This document shows, piece after piece, positions 54,136 through 63,760 of a stretch of DNA of 64,000 nt. The stretch lies in the NCBI GenBank assembly GCA_030428705.1, contig JAUIDI010000001.1, forward strand, positions 806,001-870,000, written 5' to 3'. The position numbers were made by a program, and so were the translations under genes. This DNA comes from Bacteroidia bacterium (GTDB taxonomy: Bacteria; Bacteroidota; Bacteroidia; Flavobacteriales; Flavobacteriaceae). How positions within the stretch are numbered: position 1 is the first letter of the stretch; every line of letters begins with the position of its first letter. The notes beneath the pieces were generated by a model. The model was not told the DNA's origin. It did not search any database and worked only from the letters and a program-made list of their open reading frames with translations.

Positions 54136-55347
54136 ATGTCAACTTCAACCGAAAGAATCGAAATCGTCGATGCCCTTCGCGGGTTTGCACTTGCCGGAAT
54201 ATTAATCTGCCATATGGTAGAACAGTATATTGGGGCCGCGGCTCCGTCCAGTTTCTATGAAGCCGTGAGTACGGGGGTACCCGACCAAGTGGTCGATGCC
54301 TTTATCGGAATTTTTCTGCGCGGCAAATTTATTGCGCTCTTTTCCTTTTTATTCGGACTCAGTTTTTTCATTCAAATGGACAGAGGTGCACAAAAAGGAG
54401 TAGCTTTTGGCGGAAGATTCCTTTGGCGCTTGGTCTTGCTATTGCTCATCGGATATGTACACAGCCTTTTTTATCGTGGAGACATTCTGACCATTTATGC
54501 GATGCTCGGTATTTTTCTAATACCATTTTATAAAATGGACAACAAGTGGGTACTAGGCATTTCGGCTGCACTGTTCCTCGGTTTGGGCCGGTACATCATA
54601 TTTTATTTCACTGGGGGCGACCATCTTTTTTTGGATGTCGATCCAACGGACCAAGAAGCACCGCGCGTTTTGGAATATTACAACACCCTTAAAAATGGCA
54701 GTCTTGGCGAAGTTTTCGCGACCAATGCCTGGGAAGGCCACCTCGACAAAATGAATTTTCAATATGGGGTTTTCGGAAGGGGCTATTTTACGTTCGCTTT
54801 CTTTTTAGTGGGATTGTTCGTTGGGCGATCCGGATTTTTCAAACGTTTTGGGGAAGAAAAAAAACTGACCAAGAAAATATTGATCTGGTCCGCTGTTCTA
54901 TTGGTCGTTTCCATTGGAATTACTGCTGGAGCCTTTATAAGTTTAGGGCCTGAAGCGCAATTGGACAATTACATCGCCATGGTCGGACTCTCGGGAATGG
55001 ATATGGCCAATTTGGCCATGACCCTGATCTATATTGCCCTCTTTGTTATACTGTATCGTAAGGCCAAGCCTGAAAAATGGTTGGCCAAATTGGCCCCATA
55101 TGGTCGAATGGCCTTAACCAACTATGTGCTGCAGAGCATCGTGGGCACCGCATTGCTCTTCGGTTGGGGGTTGGGCTATCTCGGGGAACTACAAAACAGG
55201 TATACCTTTTTGATCGCGATTGTAGTTATCATCCTTCAGGTATGGACAAGCAAGCTTTGGTTGCAATACTTTCATTATGGTCCATTGGAATGGTTGTGGA
55301 GAAGCCTTACATTCTTCAAAGTTTTTCCGATGCGCAAGAAAAATTAG
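54136..55347 (+). CDS. DUF418-family membrane protein
   Basis: The 403-residue polytopic protein has the DUF418 signature start RIEIVDALRGFALAGILICH and about ten transmembrane helices, with a C-terminal block APYGRMALTNYVLQSIVG typical of the family. DUF418 proteins are related to acyltransferase-3-like membrane proteins and their substrates are unknown. ATGs at 54091 and 54097 are alternatives; I prefer 54136 because the family motif begins just after it. Confidence 0.87.
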   Translation: MSTSTERIEIVDALRGFALAGILICHMVEQYIGAAAPSSFYEAVSTGVPDQVVDAFIGIFLRGKFIALFSFLFGLSFFIQMDRGAQKGVAFGGRFLWRLVLLLLIGYVHSLFYRGDILTIYAMLGIFLIPFYKMDNKWVLGISAALFLGLGRYIIFYFTGGDHLFLDVDPTDQEAPRVLEYYNTLKNGSLGEVFATNAWEGHLDKMNFQYGVFGRGYFTFAFFLVGLFVGRSGFFKRFGEEKKLTKKILIWSAVLLVVSIGITAGAFISLGPEAQLDNYIAMVGLSGMDMANLAMTLIYIALFVILYRKAKPEKWLAKLAPYGRMALTNYVLQSIVGTALLFGWGLGYLGELQNRYTFLIAIVVIILQVWTSKLWLQYFHYGPLEWLWRSLTFFKVFPMRKKN

Positions 55348-55412
55348 CGATACAAGTTTAGAAGTTCAAAGTCGATCGTGTTTCCTTAATCTTATACTTC
55401 TTACCTGGTCTT

Positions 55413-56258
55413 TCATTCAAACGTATAGCTTGTTTTATTGACTTCGGTAAGCCTGAAATAGCCATGGGCATAGTTATCGGGATTCGTCAAATTGATACAA
55501 TTTCCCTTTACCGACACGGGTGTGGCCTCAAAAAGTCCGACCCCGCCGATCTGGTCTATGAGAATTTCCAGATAATCTTTGTAGGCCTCTGAGATTCCAT
55601 ACATCTCTATGCTGACGACATCACCGGGAGCTAAGGCCTCCTTTACATCGGTATCGTCATCCTCTTGGAGTTCGTACCACCAATCGATTTCATTGCCGTT
55701 GACGAACTCGTCATATCCGACTTCCAAATCCGGTAGGCGTTTCCCTTGTTTTTGGAACTTAAAAAAATAGCTATTGCCTTCCTCGGGCGGATCGGTAAAT
55801 ACAACATGGAGCTCAAGGACCTCGCCATCAAAACCGTCTTCAACGTCCTGATACAGATCCGTAATCTCTGGGACGGCATTCAAGGTTTCGGTGGCATAAT
55901 AGGTTTCGCCATTATTCACAACTTCTAAGGTATATGACTGCCCCAATACCGGTATAAATCCGTTCGTGTGGTATTCGCCGTTGTTTTGGTCTTCGAATAC
56001 GAACTCCGTACCGTTCGAATCGTTCGTTACCCTGACCGATGCCCCTGTCACATTGGTGTATTCCGTGGTGTCGAAAAAGGGAGTGGATGTTCGCAACCGA
56101 ATGGTCTGCTCGTTTCCCGAAGTGCCTTTTTCCCAGTCCAACGACGCTTCAATGACCAATCTGGTCGGCGCCGTCTGTACGGGCACATCAATGACATCTT
56201 CACAGGAAGTCATCACTATGGCAAAAGATAGTATCGCGGTTTTTAGATAGTTGTTCAT
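55413..56258 (-). CDS. DUF4249 lipoprotein
   Basis: This 281-residue lipoprotein (lipobox MTSC, Cys19) begins its mature part with EDVIDVPVQTAPTRLVIEA, the DUF4249 opening. It is rich in beta strands. It starts 3 bp after the TonB-receptor stop and forms a receptor-lipoprotein pair. This pairing is common in Bacteroidota; the lipoprotein probably covers or feeds the barrel. The imported ligand is unknown. Confidence 0.88.
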   Translation of the reverse strand: MNNYLKTAILSFAIVMTSCEDVIDVPVQTAPTRLVIEASLDWEKGTSGNEQTIRLRTSTPFFDTTEYTNVTGASVRVTNDSNGTEFVFEDQNNGEYHTNGFIPVLGQSYTLEVVNNGETYYATETLNAVPEITDLYQDVEDGFDGEVLELHVVFTDPPEEGNSYFFKFQKQGKRLPDLEVGYDEFVNGNEIDWWYELQEDDDTDVKEALAPGDVVSIEMYGISEAYKDYLEILIDQIGGVGLFEATPVSVKGNCINLTNPDNYAHGYFRLTEVNKTSYTFE

Positions 56259-56261
56259 GTT

Positions 56262-58652
56262 CTAAAATTTAAAGTTATAGGTTATGGAAGGGACGATTCC
56301 AAAAATTGCAGTCCGGGTCGCTTCATTAGCCCCTGTTTCGATATTCTGCCCGAAGGAAATTGAGGCGGCATTTTTTCGGTTGTACACATTGTAGATGCCC
56401 AATACCCATTCACCTTTCAATCGTTTATCGGGCCTTCGGTTGGGAATATAATTGACGGAAAAATCAAGACGATGGTAAACCGGTAAACGGTCCGAATTTC
56501 TGTCCGCATAACTGGCGACGGAAATGCCCTCATATTCATATTGCCCGTTCGGATACGTTACCGGGCGCCCTGTCTGAAATACAAAATTGGCCCCAAAACT
56601 CCATTTATCGTTGAGCTTGTAGGCCCCGTTTACCGAGACGTCATGGGTTCTGTCATAGGGTGTATTGTACCATTCGCCATTGTTGATACCCAATCCCCCG
56701 GCCTTGCCACCGGGTGTTCGCTGTTCCGATTTTGAAAGCGTATAGGCTAGCCATCCGGTCAATTTCCCTTCGTTTTTCCGTAGCAATACTTCCAGACCAT
56801 ACGCCCTTGATTCGCCATTCAGGATTTCGGTCTCAATCGTATTCTGCCCGATCAAGTCGGATCCGTCGATATAGTCGATACGGTTATCGACCGTTTTATA
56901 GTACACTTCGGTTTCCAATGAATAGCGCTGGTCCTTGAAATTCCTAAAATAGCCCAAGGCATATTGGTCGGACAATTGGGGTTTGATGAATTTTCCACTG
57001 GGTGTCCAAACATCCAAAGGTGTTGCCGAAGCGGTGTTCGAAAGCAGATGAATGTATTGAGCGACCCTTGAGTACCCTGCCTTTAACGATGAAACTTCGT
57101 TCAATTGGTACGCCAAAGATGCCCTTGGCTCAAAATTGCCATAACGGATTATCGATTTGCCCTTTTCGTATTCGGTTTCCCCGATGGCGGTACCCCGCTG
57201 GTAAATGCCAAGCTCGCCGTTGTACACCACGGGGCGATCGTTCGCATATTCTTGCAATGCCTGCCCGCCAAGACGGTTGAAACTACTGTACCTTAGACCG
57301 TATTGAACGGTCAGCTTTTGGGTCAACTTGTGTTCGGCATTGAAGTAGGCCGCACTTTCAAAAGCCTTTTTACGGTCCAATTTCATAGCGTTGACGGCGG
57401 AGGTCTCAGAGGTAGGCCTGATCTGCCCCGGATCAAAATCGTAATAAATGCCACTGGCGCCAAAGTCAAGCTTGAATTTATCGCTCAGGTAATATTTCAG
57501 GTCGTATTTGATATTGTAGTTGTTGATGGAGGAAAGCCAATCGAACTCCCCCGAAGTAAGCCCGAGGTCATAATCGTATTTGCTGACGATCACGGAGAGG
57601 TTCGAAAATAGTTTTTCGTTAAAAATATGGTTCCAGCGTAGATTCCCGGAAGTATTGCCGTAGCTGGCATTGAAATTTTGGCCGAACTTGAACGTATCCC
57701 TGCCAAAATAGCCCGAAAGAAAAAGACGGTTGTTCGCATTGAGGTTGTAATTCGTCTTTAGGTTCAGGTCATAGAAACTTGCCGTATTTTTTCCTTCACC
57801 CGCCGCTTTTAACAATACATCGGCATAGGAACGTCTCCCGGCGATCAAAAAGGATCCTTTTTCCTTGAACAAAGGGGCTTCAACGGCCAGACGGCTCGAG
57901 ATGATCCCGATACCTCCGGTAAGCGCCAGGTTTTTGCTGTTGCCATCTTTTTGCCGGACATCCAATACGGAAGATACCCGACCCCCGAAGCGTGCGGGAA
58001 TACCGCCCTTGTACAATTTCACGTCCTTGATGGCATCGGCGTTGAAAACCGAAAAGAAACCGAACATGTGCGAAGTATTGTAGATAATGGCCTCATCGAG
58101 CAAGACCAGATTTTGGTCCCCGGCACCGCCCCGCACATGGAAACCGCCCGTACCTTCGCCGTTGTTGGTGACGCCCGGGAGCATCTGTAACGATTTCAGC
58201 ACATCGACCTCGCCCAAGACCACGGGCATCTGCTTTACGGTGGCAATGTTCATCTTGGCCACGCTCATCTCGGGTTTTCTGAGACTCGCCCGTTCGGGTT
58301 CGTCGGCTGAAACCACTACCTCTTCGAGTTGGGTCGAGAACTCCGAAATTTCGAAGTCGATTTTTTGGTTGGTGTTCAGGGTTATTTCTTGATCGATCTC
58401 GGCATACCCCATATACGAGATATTCAAGGTATAGGCACCTTCAGGGGCCGTAATCGAATAAAAGCCGTATTCGTTGGTCACCACCCCGATGGTCGTGCCC
58501 TTTAGAAAAACGGAGGCCCCAAAAAGCGTCTCCCCATTGCTTTTATCGGTAATGGTACCGTTAAGGGTATAGTTCGTCTGAGCCATTGTCGTTGTACCAA
58601 ATAGCCAGCAGCCAATGGCCAGTAGTCGCAGTACCTGTTTTTGTATTCGCAT
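56262..58652 (-). CDS. TonB-dependent receptor with carboxypeptidase-regulatory N-domain
   Basis: The 796-residue receptor has a signal peptide (ends TTMAQ) and a CarboxypepD-regulatory-like domain (about 27-105, LNGTITDKSNGETLFGASVF). A plug domain (about 120-235, MLPGVTNNGEGTGGFHVRGG, then GRVSSVLDVRQ) precedes a 22-strand-type barrel ending SITYNFKF. It imports a ligand across the outer membrane using TonB energy. The following DUF4249 gene is co-transcribed. No SusD homologue is present, so a polysaccharide ligand is not assured. Confidence 0.92.
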   Translation of the reverse strand: MRIQKQVLRLLAIGCWLFGTTTMAQTNYTLNGTITDKSNGETLFGASVFLKGTTIGVVTNEYGFYSITAPEGAYTLNISYMGYAEIDQEITLNTNQKIDFEISEFSTQLEEVVVSADEPERASLRKPEMSVAKMNIATVKQMPVVLGEVDVLKSLQMLPGVTNNGEGTGGFHVRGGAGDQNLVLLDEAIIYNTSHMFGFFSVFNADAIKDVKLYKGGIPARFGGRVSSVLDVRQKDGNSKNLALTGGIGIISSRLAVEAPLFKEKGSFLIAGRRSYADVLLKAAGEGKNTASFYDLNLKTNYNLNANNRLFLSGYFGRDTFKFGQNFNASYGNTSGNLRWNHIFNEKLFSNLSVIVSKYDYDLGLTSGEFDWLSSINNYNIKYDLKYYLSDKFKLDFGASGIYYDFDPGQIRPTSETSAVNAMKLDRKKAFESAAYFNAEHKLTQKLTVQYGLRYSSFNRLGGQALQEYANDRPVVYNGELGIYQRGTAIGETEYEKGKSIIRYGNFEPRASLAYQLNEVSSLKAGYSRVAQYIHLLSNTASATPLDVWTPSGKFIKPQLSDQYALGYFRNFKDQRYSLETEVYYKTVDNRIDYIDGSDLIGQNTIETEILNGESRAYGLEVLLRKNEGKLTGWLAYTLSKSEQRTPGGKAGGLGINNGEWYNTPYDRTHDVSVNGAYKLNDKWSFGANFVFQTGRPVTYPNGQYEYEGISVASYADRNSDRLPVYHRLDFSVNYIPNRRPDKRLKGEWVLGIYNVYNRKNAASISFGQNIETGANEATRTAIFGIVPSITYNFKF

Positions 58653-58824
58653 GGATTGTCCGTTTTAGGGAGTTGTTTTAATTCTTCCCAATCATAGACA
58701 ATTCAAAAAATAGAGGGTTGCATGGGGTTTGGCTTTTTGACAATTTAGGTCAAAGATTTTGTTAAGAAGTATGCAATAACCGATTGTGCGTAAGGCTTTT
58801 CAACGGACTAAAAAGATTAGATTT

Positions 58825-58869
58825 GTAAGAATCATATAGTGGATATATGATCAATAATCATATTCTTAC
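58825..58869. repeat. AT-rich hairpin at the border of the accessory tail
   Basis: Arms GTAAGAAT (58825-58832) and ATTCTTAC (58862-58869) enclose an inner ATATGAT/ATCATAT hairpin. The element ends at GTTGGCATCA, just before the next start codon. Just upstream, CGATTGTGCGTAAG resembles the right end of the palindrome at 59431-59561. Confidence 0.5.
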
Positions 58870-58881
58870 GTTGGCATCAAT

Positions 58882-59430
58882 ATGAATAGACTTTCATTTT
58901 CGGTAGTTTCTCCAACGAAAAAGTCAAGATTTGACTTTGGAATTTCTGAGAAACTCACCTATTTGGGATTAGGAGGGCTAATTACTCTTTTGTTATTCTT
59001 TAAAGCTTATGAAAGTTCGACGGGAATAAATCTTCTGGAATACCAGTCTTTTAAGTACGTCTGTTATGGACTGATAATCATCTTGATTATCGGAATTGTT
59101 TATGCATTTTACGATTATAACGGGAATAATAGAACGATAGATGGAATTATAACATTTGATGAATCGGAAATTACTTTGGACAATATCAAGAAATTTAATC
59201 TTTCAGAAGTTAGTGATTTGGTATTTTACTTAAAAGACTACAAAGGACGGACTATTAATATCATTGTTGACGGAACTCCATACAATAGCTACGGAGGAGA
59301 TAATTTTGTGGAGTTCAATTATCGAAAAGAGAAATTCAAATATCAATTTATAATCGATTCTAAATTCCATGGACAACTACTCGAAGAAAAGATTTCTAAA
59401 ATGGAAATGTTAGCGGAAATAAAATACTGA
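58882..59430 (+). CDS. Membrane-anchored hypothetical protein in a cassette-like unit
   Basis: This 182-residue protein has two transmembrane helices at about residues 28-45 and 58-80 (YVCYGLIIILIIGIVYAFYDY). A C-terminal soluble domain of beta strands follows (RTIDGIITFDESEITLDNI, INIIVDGTPYNSYGG). I do not recognise the family. Base composition is more AT-rich than upstream genes. The coding region is bracketed by a perfect 10-bp inverted repeat, GTTGGCATCA before the start and TGATGCCAAC containing the stop codon, which suggests insertion as a unit. Confidence 0.6.
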   Translation: MNRLSFSVVSPTKKSRFDFGISEKLTYLGLGGLITLLLFFKAYESSTGINLLEYQSFKYVCYGLIIILIIGIVYAFYDYNGNNRTIDGIITFDESEITLDNIKKFNLSEVSDLVFYLKDYKGRTINIIVDGTPYNSYGGDNFVEFNYRKEKFKYQFIIDSKFHGQLLEEKISKMEMLAEIKY

Positions 59431-59561
59431 TGCCAACACGGTGTATAATTAGTTGCGGTCGGAATTTCTAAATGGAAATCCTTGCAATTAACTATCTACG
59501 GTACAGGCGGACATTTTCCGTTGAAAAAGTCCGCAACTAATCATACACGAACCGTTGTGCG
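59431..59561. repeat. Long imperfect palindrome (cassette-end-like)
   Basis: Arms GCCAACACGG-TGTATAATTAGTTGCGG and CCGCAACTAATCATACACGAA-CCGTTGTGCG fold into an imperfect stem with an 11-bp perfect core (59448-59458 with 59531-59541). An inner GGAATTTC/GGAAATCC hairpin is also present. Size and AAC/GTT ends resemble integron attC sites or MITE-like palindromes, but the attC consensus RYYYAAC/GTTRRRY is not matched exactly. Confidence 0.6.
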
Positions 59562-59582
59562 TCATGTTAAAACCAACCGAAA

Positions 59583-61499
59583 ATGAAAATTGAATCAATC
59601 AAAATTGAAAACTTTCGAGCTTATAAAGAAGAGCTAATAGAATTCGATGATTACACTTCATTTGTTGGACCAAATGGTGTTGGAAAATCAACAGTTTTTC
59701 ATGCATTGAATTTATTTTTTAGACAAAATAAGGATAGTCAAACCGATTTACTAAAACTTTCTGCGAACGACTTTCATCATTCAGACACATCAAAGGACAT
59801 TAAAATTACAGTTACTTTTTCATCGTTGTCAGATGAGGCAAAAGAAGAACTTGCTGATTATGTAAGACAAGATAAATTAGTAGTAACCGCAGTTGCAAAA
59901 TATGATGCTGTTCTAGAAAAAGCAGATGTAAAGCAATATGGAAACCGGCTTGGAATGGAAGAATTTAGAAAATTTTTCGAAGCCGACAAGAATGGAGCAA
60001 AAGCAACGGAATTAAAAGAAATTTTTAAATTATTTAGAGAAAAATATCCTGAAATTAATTCAGCAAGTTCAAAGGCCGATATGATTTTGGCATTACATGA
60101 ATATGAATCCAATAATCCTACAATTTGTGTTTTAATACCAAGCGAAGACCAATTTTATGGTGTTTCAAGAGGTGTTAACAAACTTGAATCTCATATTCAA
60201 TGGATTTTTGTTCCAGCAATTAAGGATGCAACAGAAGAAAGTGAGGAATCTACAAAATCTGCACTTGGTCAACTTTTGGCTAGAACAGTTAGGTCAAAAG
60301 TTTCTTTTGATGAAAAAGTTAGAGAATTAAGAAATAATGTTCGAGAAGAATATCAAAAACTACTTGATGCAGAACAGAAAACTTTAGATGACATTTCAAA
60401 TTCACTTCAAGACCGTTTAGCAAATTGGGCTCATCCAAATATTTCAGCTTCAATTCAATGGAAACAAGATCCAGATAAGTCAATTAAGATTGAAGAGCCA
60501 CTTGCTGGATTAAAAGTTGGAGAAAGAGGATTTGAAGGGGAGTTATCTAGATTTGGACATGGCTTACAGCGTTCTTACATGTTAGCTTTATTACAAGAAC
60601 TTACAAGTTTCGAATCCGAAAATGTTCCCACTTTAATAATGGGCATTGAAGAACCTGAATTGTTTCAGCATCCACCTCAGGCAAGATATTTAGCAGAAAC
60701 TCTATTTGATTTATCTCAGTCAAATTCTCAAATCATAATTTGCACACATAATCCATTATTTATACCTGGAGATAGTTTTGATAAAATAAGGTTAGTTTGT
60801 GAAGTTGGAGAACCTAGCGAGACCAAAGTAAAGCGATTATCATATAAAGAATTGGCAGATGAACTTCATAAAGTTGGAGAAAAACTTGTGACAGAAACTG
60901 GTATGGTTGCTAAACTTTATCCTTCTTTAAACCCTGTAATTAATGAAATGTTTTTCTGCAAAAAACTTATACTGGTCGAAGGTCATGAAGATGTAGCTCA
61001 CGTAAATTCATATTTGTTTTTAACAAACAAGATGATTGAATTTAGACGTCATGGTTGTCATATTGTTCCAGTAGAAGGCAAAAACAAACTTATAAAGCCA
61101 TTAGCAATGGCTAAACTGCTTGATATTCCAACAATGGTCATCTACGATAGCGACACTGATAAAACGAGGGAAGATGAAATTATTAAACATAAAAAGGATA
61201 ATAAGGCAATTCTTGGATTAATGAATTTGGACTCGGAAAGCGAATGGCCAAATAGCTCAATAATAAAAGAGAATTTAACTTCATGGAAAACAAACTTGAC
61301 AGATGAAATCTCAACAGAGTTTGGTGAAAATCTTCGTAAATATGCTGACAAAGCAATTGCTTATTATGGTAATGCAGGCGGACTAAAAAAGAATCCATTG
61401 GCTATTGCAAAAATGTTAGAATTTGCTTGGGAAGACGGAATCAAATCAAATCAATTACTCGAATTAACAGACAGAATAGTTGAATTTATAAAGAAATAA
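59583..61499 (+). CDS. OLD-family ATP-dependent nuclease (AAA-TOPRIM)
   Basis: The 638-residue protein has an ABC-type ATPase domain with Walker A FVGPNGVGKSTVFHAL (about residues 27-42), signature LSRFGHGLQRSYMLALLQEL (about 320), Walker B IMGIEEPELFQHP and His switch ICTHNPLFI. The C-terminal TOPRIM domain has LILVEGHEDVAHVNS and VIYDSDTDKTR. This matches overcoming-lysogenization-defect nucleases such as Gabija GajA. No UvrD-like GajB partner follows, so it is a stand-alone class 1 type. Strong AT bias and flanking palindromes suggest acquisition; phage defence is likely but inferred. Confidence 0.85.
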   Translation: MKIESIKIENFRAYKEELIEFDDYTSFVGPNGVGKSTVFHALNLFFRQNKDSQTDLLKLSANDFHHSDTSKDIKITVTFSSLSDEAKEELADYVRQDKLVVTAVAKYDAVLEKADVKQYGNRLGMEEFRKFFEADKNGAKATELKEIFKLFREKYPEINSASSKADMILALHEYESNNPTICVLIPSEDQFYGVSRGVNKLESHIQWIFVPAIKDATEESEESTKSALGQLLARTVRSKVSFDEKVRELRNNVREEYQKLLDAEQKTLDDISNSLQDRLANWAHPNISASIQWKQDPDKSIKIEEPLAGLKVGERGFEGELSRFGHGLQRSYMLALLQELTSFESENVPTLIMGIEEPELFQHPPQARYLAETLFDLSQSNSQIIICTHNPLFIPGDSFDKIRLVCEVGEPSETKVKRLSYKELADELHKVGEKLVTETGMVAKLYPSLNPVINEMFFCKKLILVEGHEDVAHVNSYLFLTNKMIEFRRHGCHIVPVEGKNKLIKPLAMAKLLDIPTMVIYDSDTDKTREDEIIKHKKDNKAILGLMNLDSESEWPNSSIIKENLTSWKTNLTDEISTEFGENLRKYADKAIAYYGNAGGLKKNPLAIAKMLEFAWEDGIKSNQLLELTDRIVEFIKK

Positions 61500-61507
61500 A
61501 AAACACG

Positions 61508-61541
61508 AACGCACAACATGGTATATAGTGCATACCCTGTG
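61508..61541. repeat. Left-arm-like palindrome remnant after the OLD gene
   Basis: GCACAACATGGTATATAGTGC (61511-61531) resembles the left arm of the element at 59431, but no matching right arm was found before the next gene. The stretch to 61753 also contains a CGCAG/CTGCG hairpin near 61714-61728 and no gene. Confidence 0.4.
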
Positions 61542-61753
61542 GGATACGCAACACATCTGAAGGGCTAAACCGAATTCCCAATCCGATAAATCTCTCAATT
61601 TACACTTCGCTTCGTGAAGCTAATCGACAATCAATACGTAGCGATTATCAGGAAGACGCCCTGCCTAATCATTGCTTTGGAATTTATTATCTTTTCTTTC
61701 TCGCAGCAGAACTGCGTTTAACCCTTTGGTCATAGATAATTCAAAACAAAACG

Positions 61754-62773
61754 ATGAAGATAAAATTGAATATTGTCATATTTAGTGCAATGCTCTTTTT
61801 GGGCGCATGCAGGAGTAATTCCCAGAATGTAGAACCATTGGACCCAATTGTTCAAAAAGCAAAAGAAACATCATTGTTTTCTAATCGGGTCAATTGGGAG
61901 GAAGTGAATACAAGATTTTTGGAATTGACTAAAGACAAACAAAGTGTCGATGACCTTAAAGATGGATTGCAATACCTAATAAATAGCTTAGGAGATAAAC
62001 ACGCACAAGTTCGTTCAATAAAAGATTATTCAATTGTTGTGAGCTACACAGGGGAAATTGCCGAGGAAAATGGCGTAAAAAGAAATTCAAATTTTGTCAA
62101 TACCGTAATAAACGATGTTTCTGCCCAATTCACGTATAAGTTACTGCCCGATAAGATCGGTTATTTAAAAGTCGTTGGCATAGGGCCGGGAAATGTAAAG
62201 GAACAATCGGATTTTATAAGAAATGGATTAAAGGACTTAAAAGAAAAAGGTGTTGATAAATGGATCGTCGATTTAAGGTTCAATGGTGGGGGAAACATGG
62301 AACCCATGATATCTGGATTGGCTCCGTTAATAGGTGAAGGTAAAATCGGGGGAGCCGTAAACTATCGCAATGAAATGACCAGACAATACAAAATTGAAAA
62401 CGGACAATTTAACAACAATGGTAGAATTGCCTGCGAAATGGACGACTTACCGGAGATAAAAACAACAGAGAAGGTCGCAGTCCTATTAAGTAGATATACC
62501 ATAAGTTCAGGCGAAATGGTAGCCGTTACATTTAAAGGACGTGATCATACAAGATTTATAGGGGAAGAGACCGCAGGATATACAACCGGAAATGGTTTTG
62601 ATCCTATAAATGATGAAATAGCATTGATAATATCGCAGGATGTATTCGCCGATAGGAACAACAATATTTATGATCAGAAGGTCGGGGTAGATGAATATCT
62701 CGAATTTCAACACGATGTTCCATTGGAAAATGATCTTCAATTGAATAGGGCCGTCGAATGGTTAAAAGAGTAA
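61754..62773 (+). CDS. S41-family peptidase, lipoprotein
   Basis: This 339-residue lipoprotein (lipobox FLGAC, Cys19) has a C-terminal-processing-peptidase-like domain. It shows LPDKIGYLKVVGIGPG, KWIVDLRFNGGGNMEP and the nucleophile Ser in YTISSGEMVAV, followed by FIGEETAGYTTGNGF. The PDZ domain usual in CtpA is missing, as in tricorn-core or small S41 proteins. It lies within the palindrome-punctuated tail and is probably transcribed alone. Confidence 0.85.
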   Translation: MKIKLNIVIFSAMLFLGACRSNSQNVEPLDPIVQKAKETSLFSNRVNWEEVNTRFLELTKDKQSVDDLKDGLQYLINSLGDKHAQVRSIKDYSIVVSYTGEIAEENGVKRNSNFVNTVINDVSAQFTYKLLPDKIGYLKVVGIGPGNVKEQSDFIRNGLKDLKEKGVDKWIVDLRFNGGGNMEPMISGLAPLIGEGKIGGAVNYRNEMTRQYKIENGQFNNNGRIACEMDDLPEIKTTEKVAVLLSRYTISSGEMVAVTFKGRDHTRFIGEETAGYTTGNGFDPINDEIALIISQDVFADRNNNIYDQKVGVDEYLEFQHDVPLENDLQLNRAVEWLKE

Positions 62774-62940
62774 CGACCGGCTACATATATAAAATGGCGG
62801 GCTTATTGCTTAAAAAAAAGATAAATAATAGTCGGTTTTAATCCGAAAAACCAGTGATTGAAATCCGCTACTTTTCAAATACAAGACCACTAGTGAAAGG
62901 ATGTCTGTTGTAAGAGTCAATTAGTAAGATTAGTATAAAA

Positions 62941-63750
62941 TTGAATAGAACGAACCCTCTACTTTGTATACTATTGCTATTGGTCCTGGCAGGCTGCGAG
63001 GATGATAACCCTGCTGTTTTAAAGGAACCTATCTTAGGGATGGAATTTGTTAAAATAAAAAAAGGAAGTTTTCTTATGGGTGACCATGAAAATTTAAATG
63101 ATTCAGCAACCCTACATGAAGTGAACATAACCTATGATTATTGGCTTGGAAAGCATGAAGTAACACAAGCCCAATGGCAAAAGATCATGGGAAATAAAGA
63201 ACTACATCCTCAAAAGCCCTCCCCATTTCGTAATGTCAACCCTGATTTTCCGGTAGTGAGTATTTCGTATTATGATGTTGAACTGTTTCTTGATAAATTG
63301 AACGATTTATCAACTGAATATCGATTTCGTCTTCCAACAGAGGCCGAATGGGAATATGCCTGCAGGGCGGGAACTAAAACCCCCTTTTCTTTTGGAACAG
63401 CACTTGATGATAGCTTGGCCAACTACAACCCAAAAATACAATCAAAATATGCGAAAAAAGGGACTAATCTAGAGCGTCCCGCATCTATCGGCAGCTACCC
63501 GGCCAATCAATGGGGGCTTCATGATATGCACGGGAATGTGTGGGAATGGGTCAGTGACTGGTATGCCCCCTATTCGTCCGGTAAGGTTACAAATCCAACT
63601 GGACCTTATAAAGGAAAAGCGAAGGTAATACGTGGTGGTAGTTGGTATTTTGGAGCTGAAAATGCGAAATCTTCACACAGACAAACCCATGAACCAAATT
63701 TATGGGGATTTTCAATCGGATTTAGAGTAGTTTGTGAAAAGAAAAATTAA
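62941..63750 (+). CDS. SUMF1 (formylglycine-enzyme-like) lipoprotein
   Basis: The 269-residue lipoprotein (lipobox LAGC, Cys18) has a SUMF1 domain: KKGSFLMGDHEN, GKHEVTQAQWQKIMG, FRLPTEAEWEYACRAG, DMHGNVWEWVSDWY and VIRGGSWYFGAENA. The segment that in true formylglycine-generating enzymes carries the reactive cysteine pair reads AKSSHRQTHE, without Cys. An oxidase role is therefore unlikely; a structural or binding role, as in GldJ/GldK, is more plausible. The start is a TTG; no in-frame ATG precedes the lipoprotein signal. Confidence 0.8.
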   Translation: MNRTNPLLCILLLLVLAGCEDDNPAVLKEPILGMEFVKIKKGSFLMGDHENLNDSATLHEVNITYDYWLGKHEVTQAQWQKIMGNKELHPQKPSPFRNVNPDFPVVSISYYDVELFLDKLNDLSTEYRFRLPTEAEWEYACRAGTKTPFSFGTALDDSLANYNPKIQSKYAKKGTNLERPASIGSYPANQWGLHDMHGNVWEWVSDWYAPYSSGKVTNPTGPYKGKAKVIRGGSWYFGAENAKSSHRQTHEPNLWGFSIGFRVVCEKKN

Positions 63751-63760
63751 GATATAAACA

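Noticed and set aside
59583-61499. Complete two-gene Gabija system
   Set aside because: Only the GajA-like protein is present; the next gene is an S41 peptidase, not a UvrD-like helicase.
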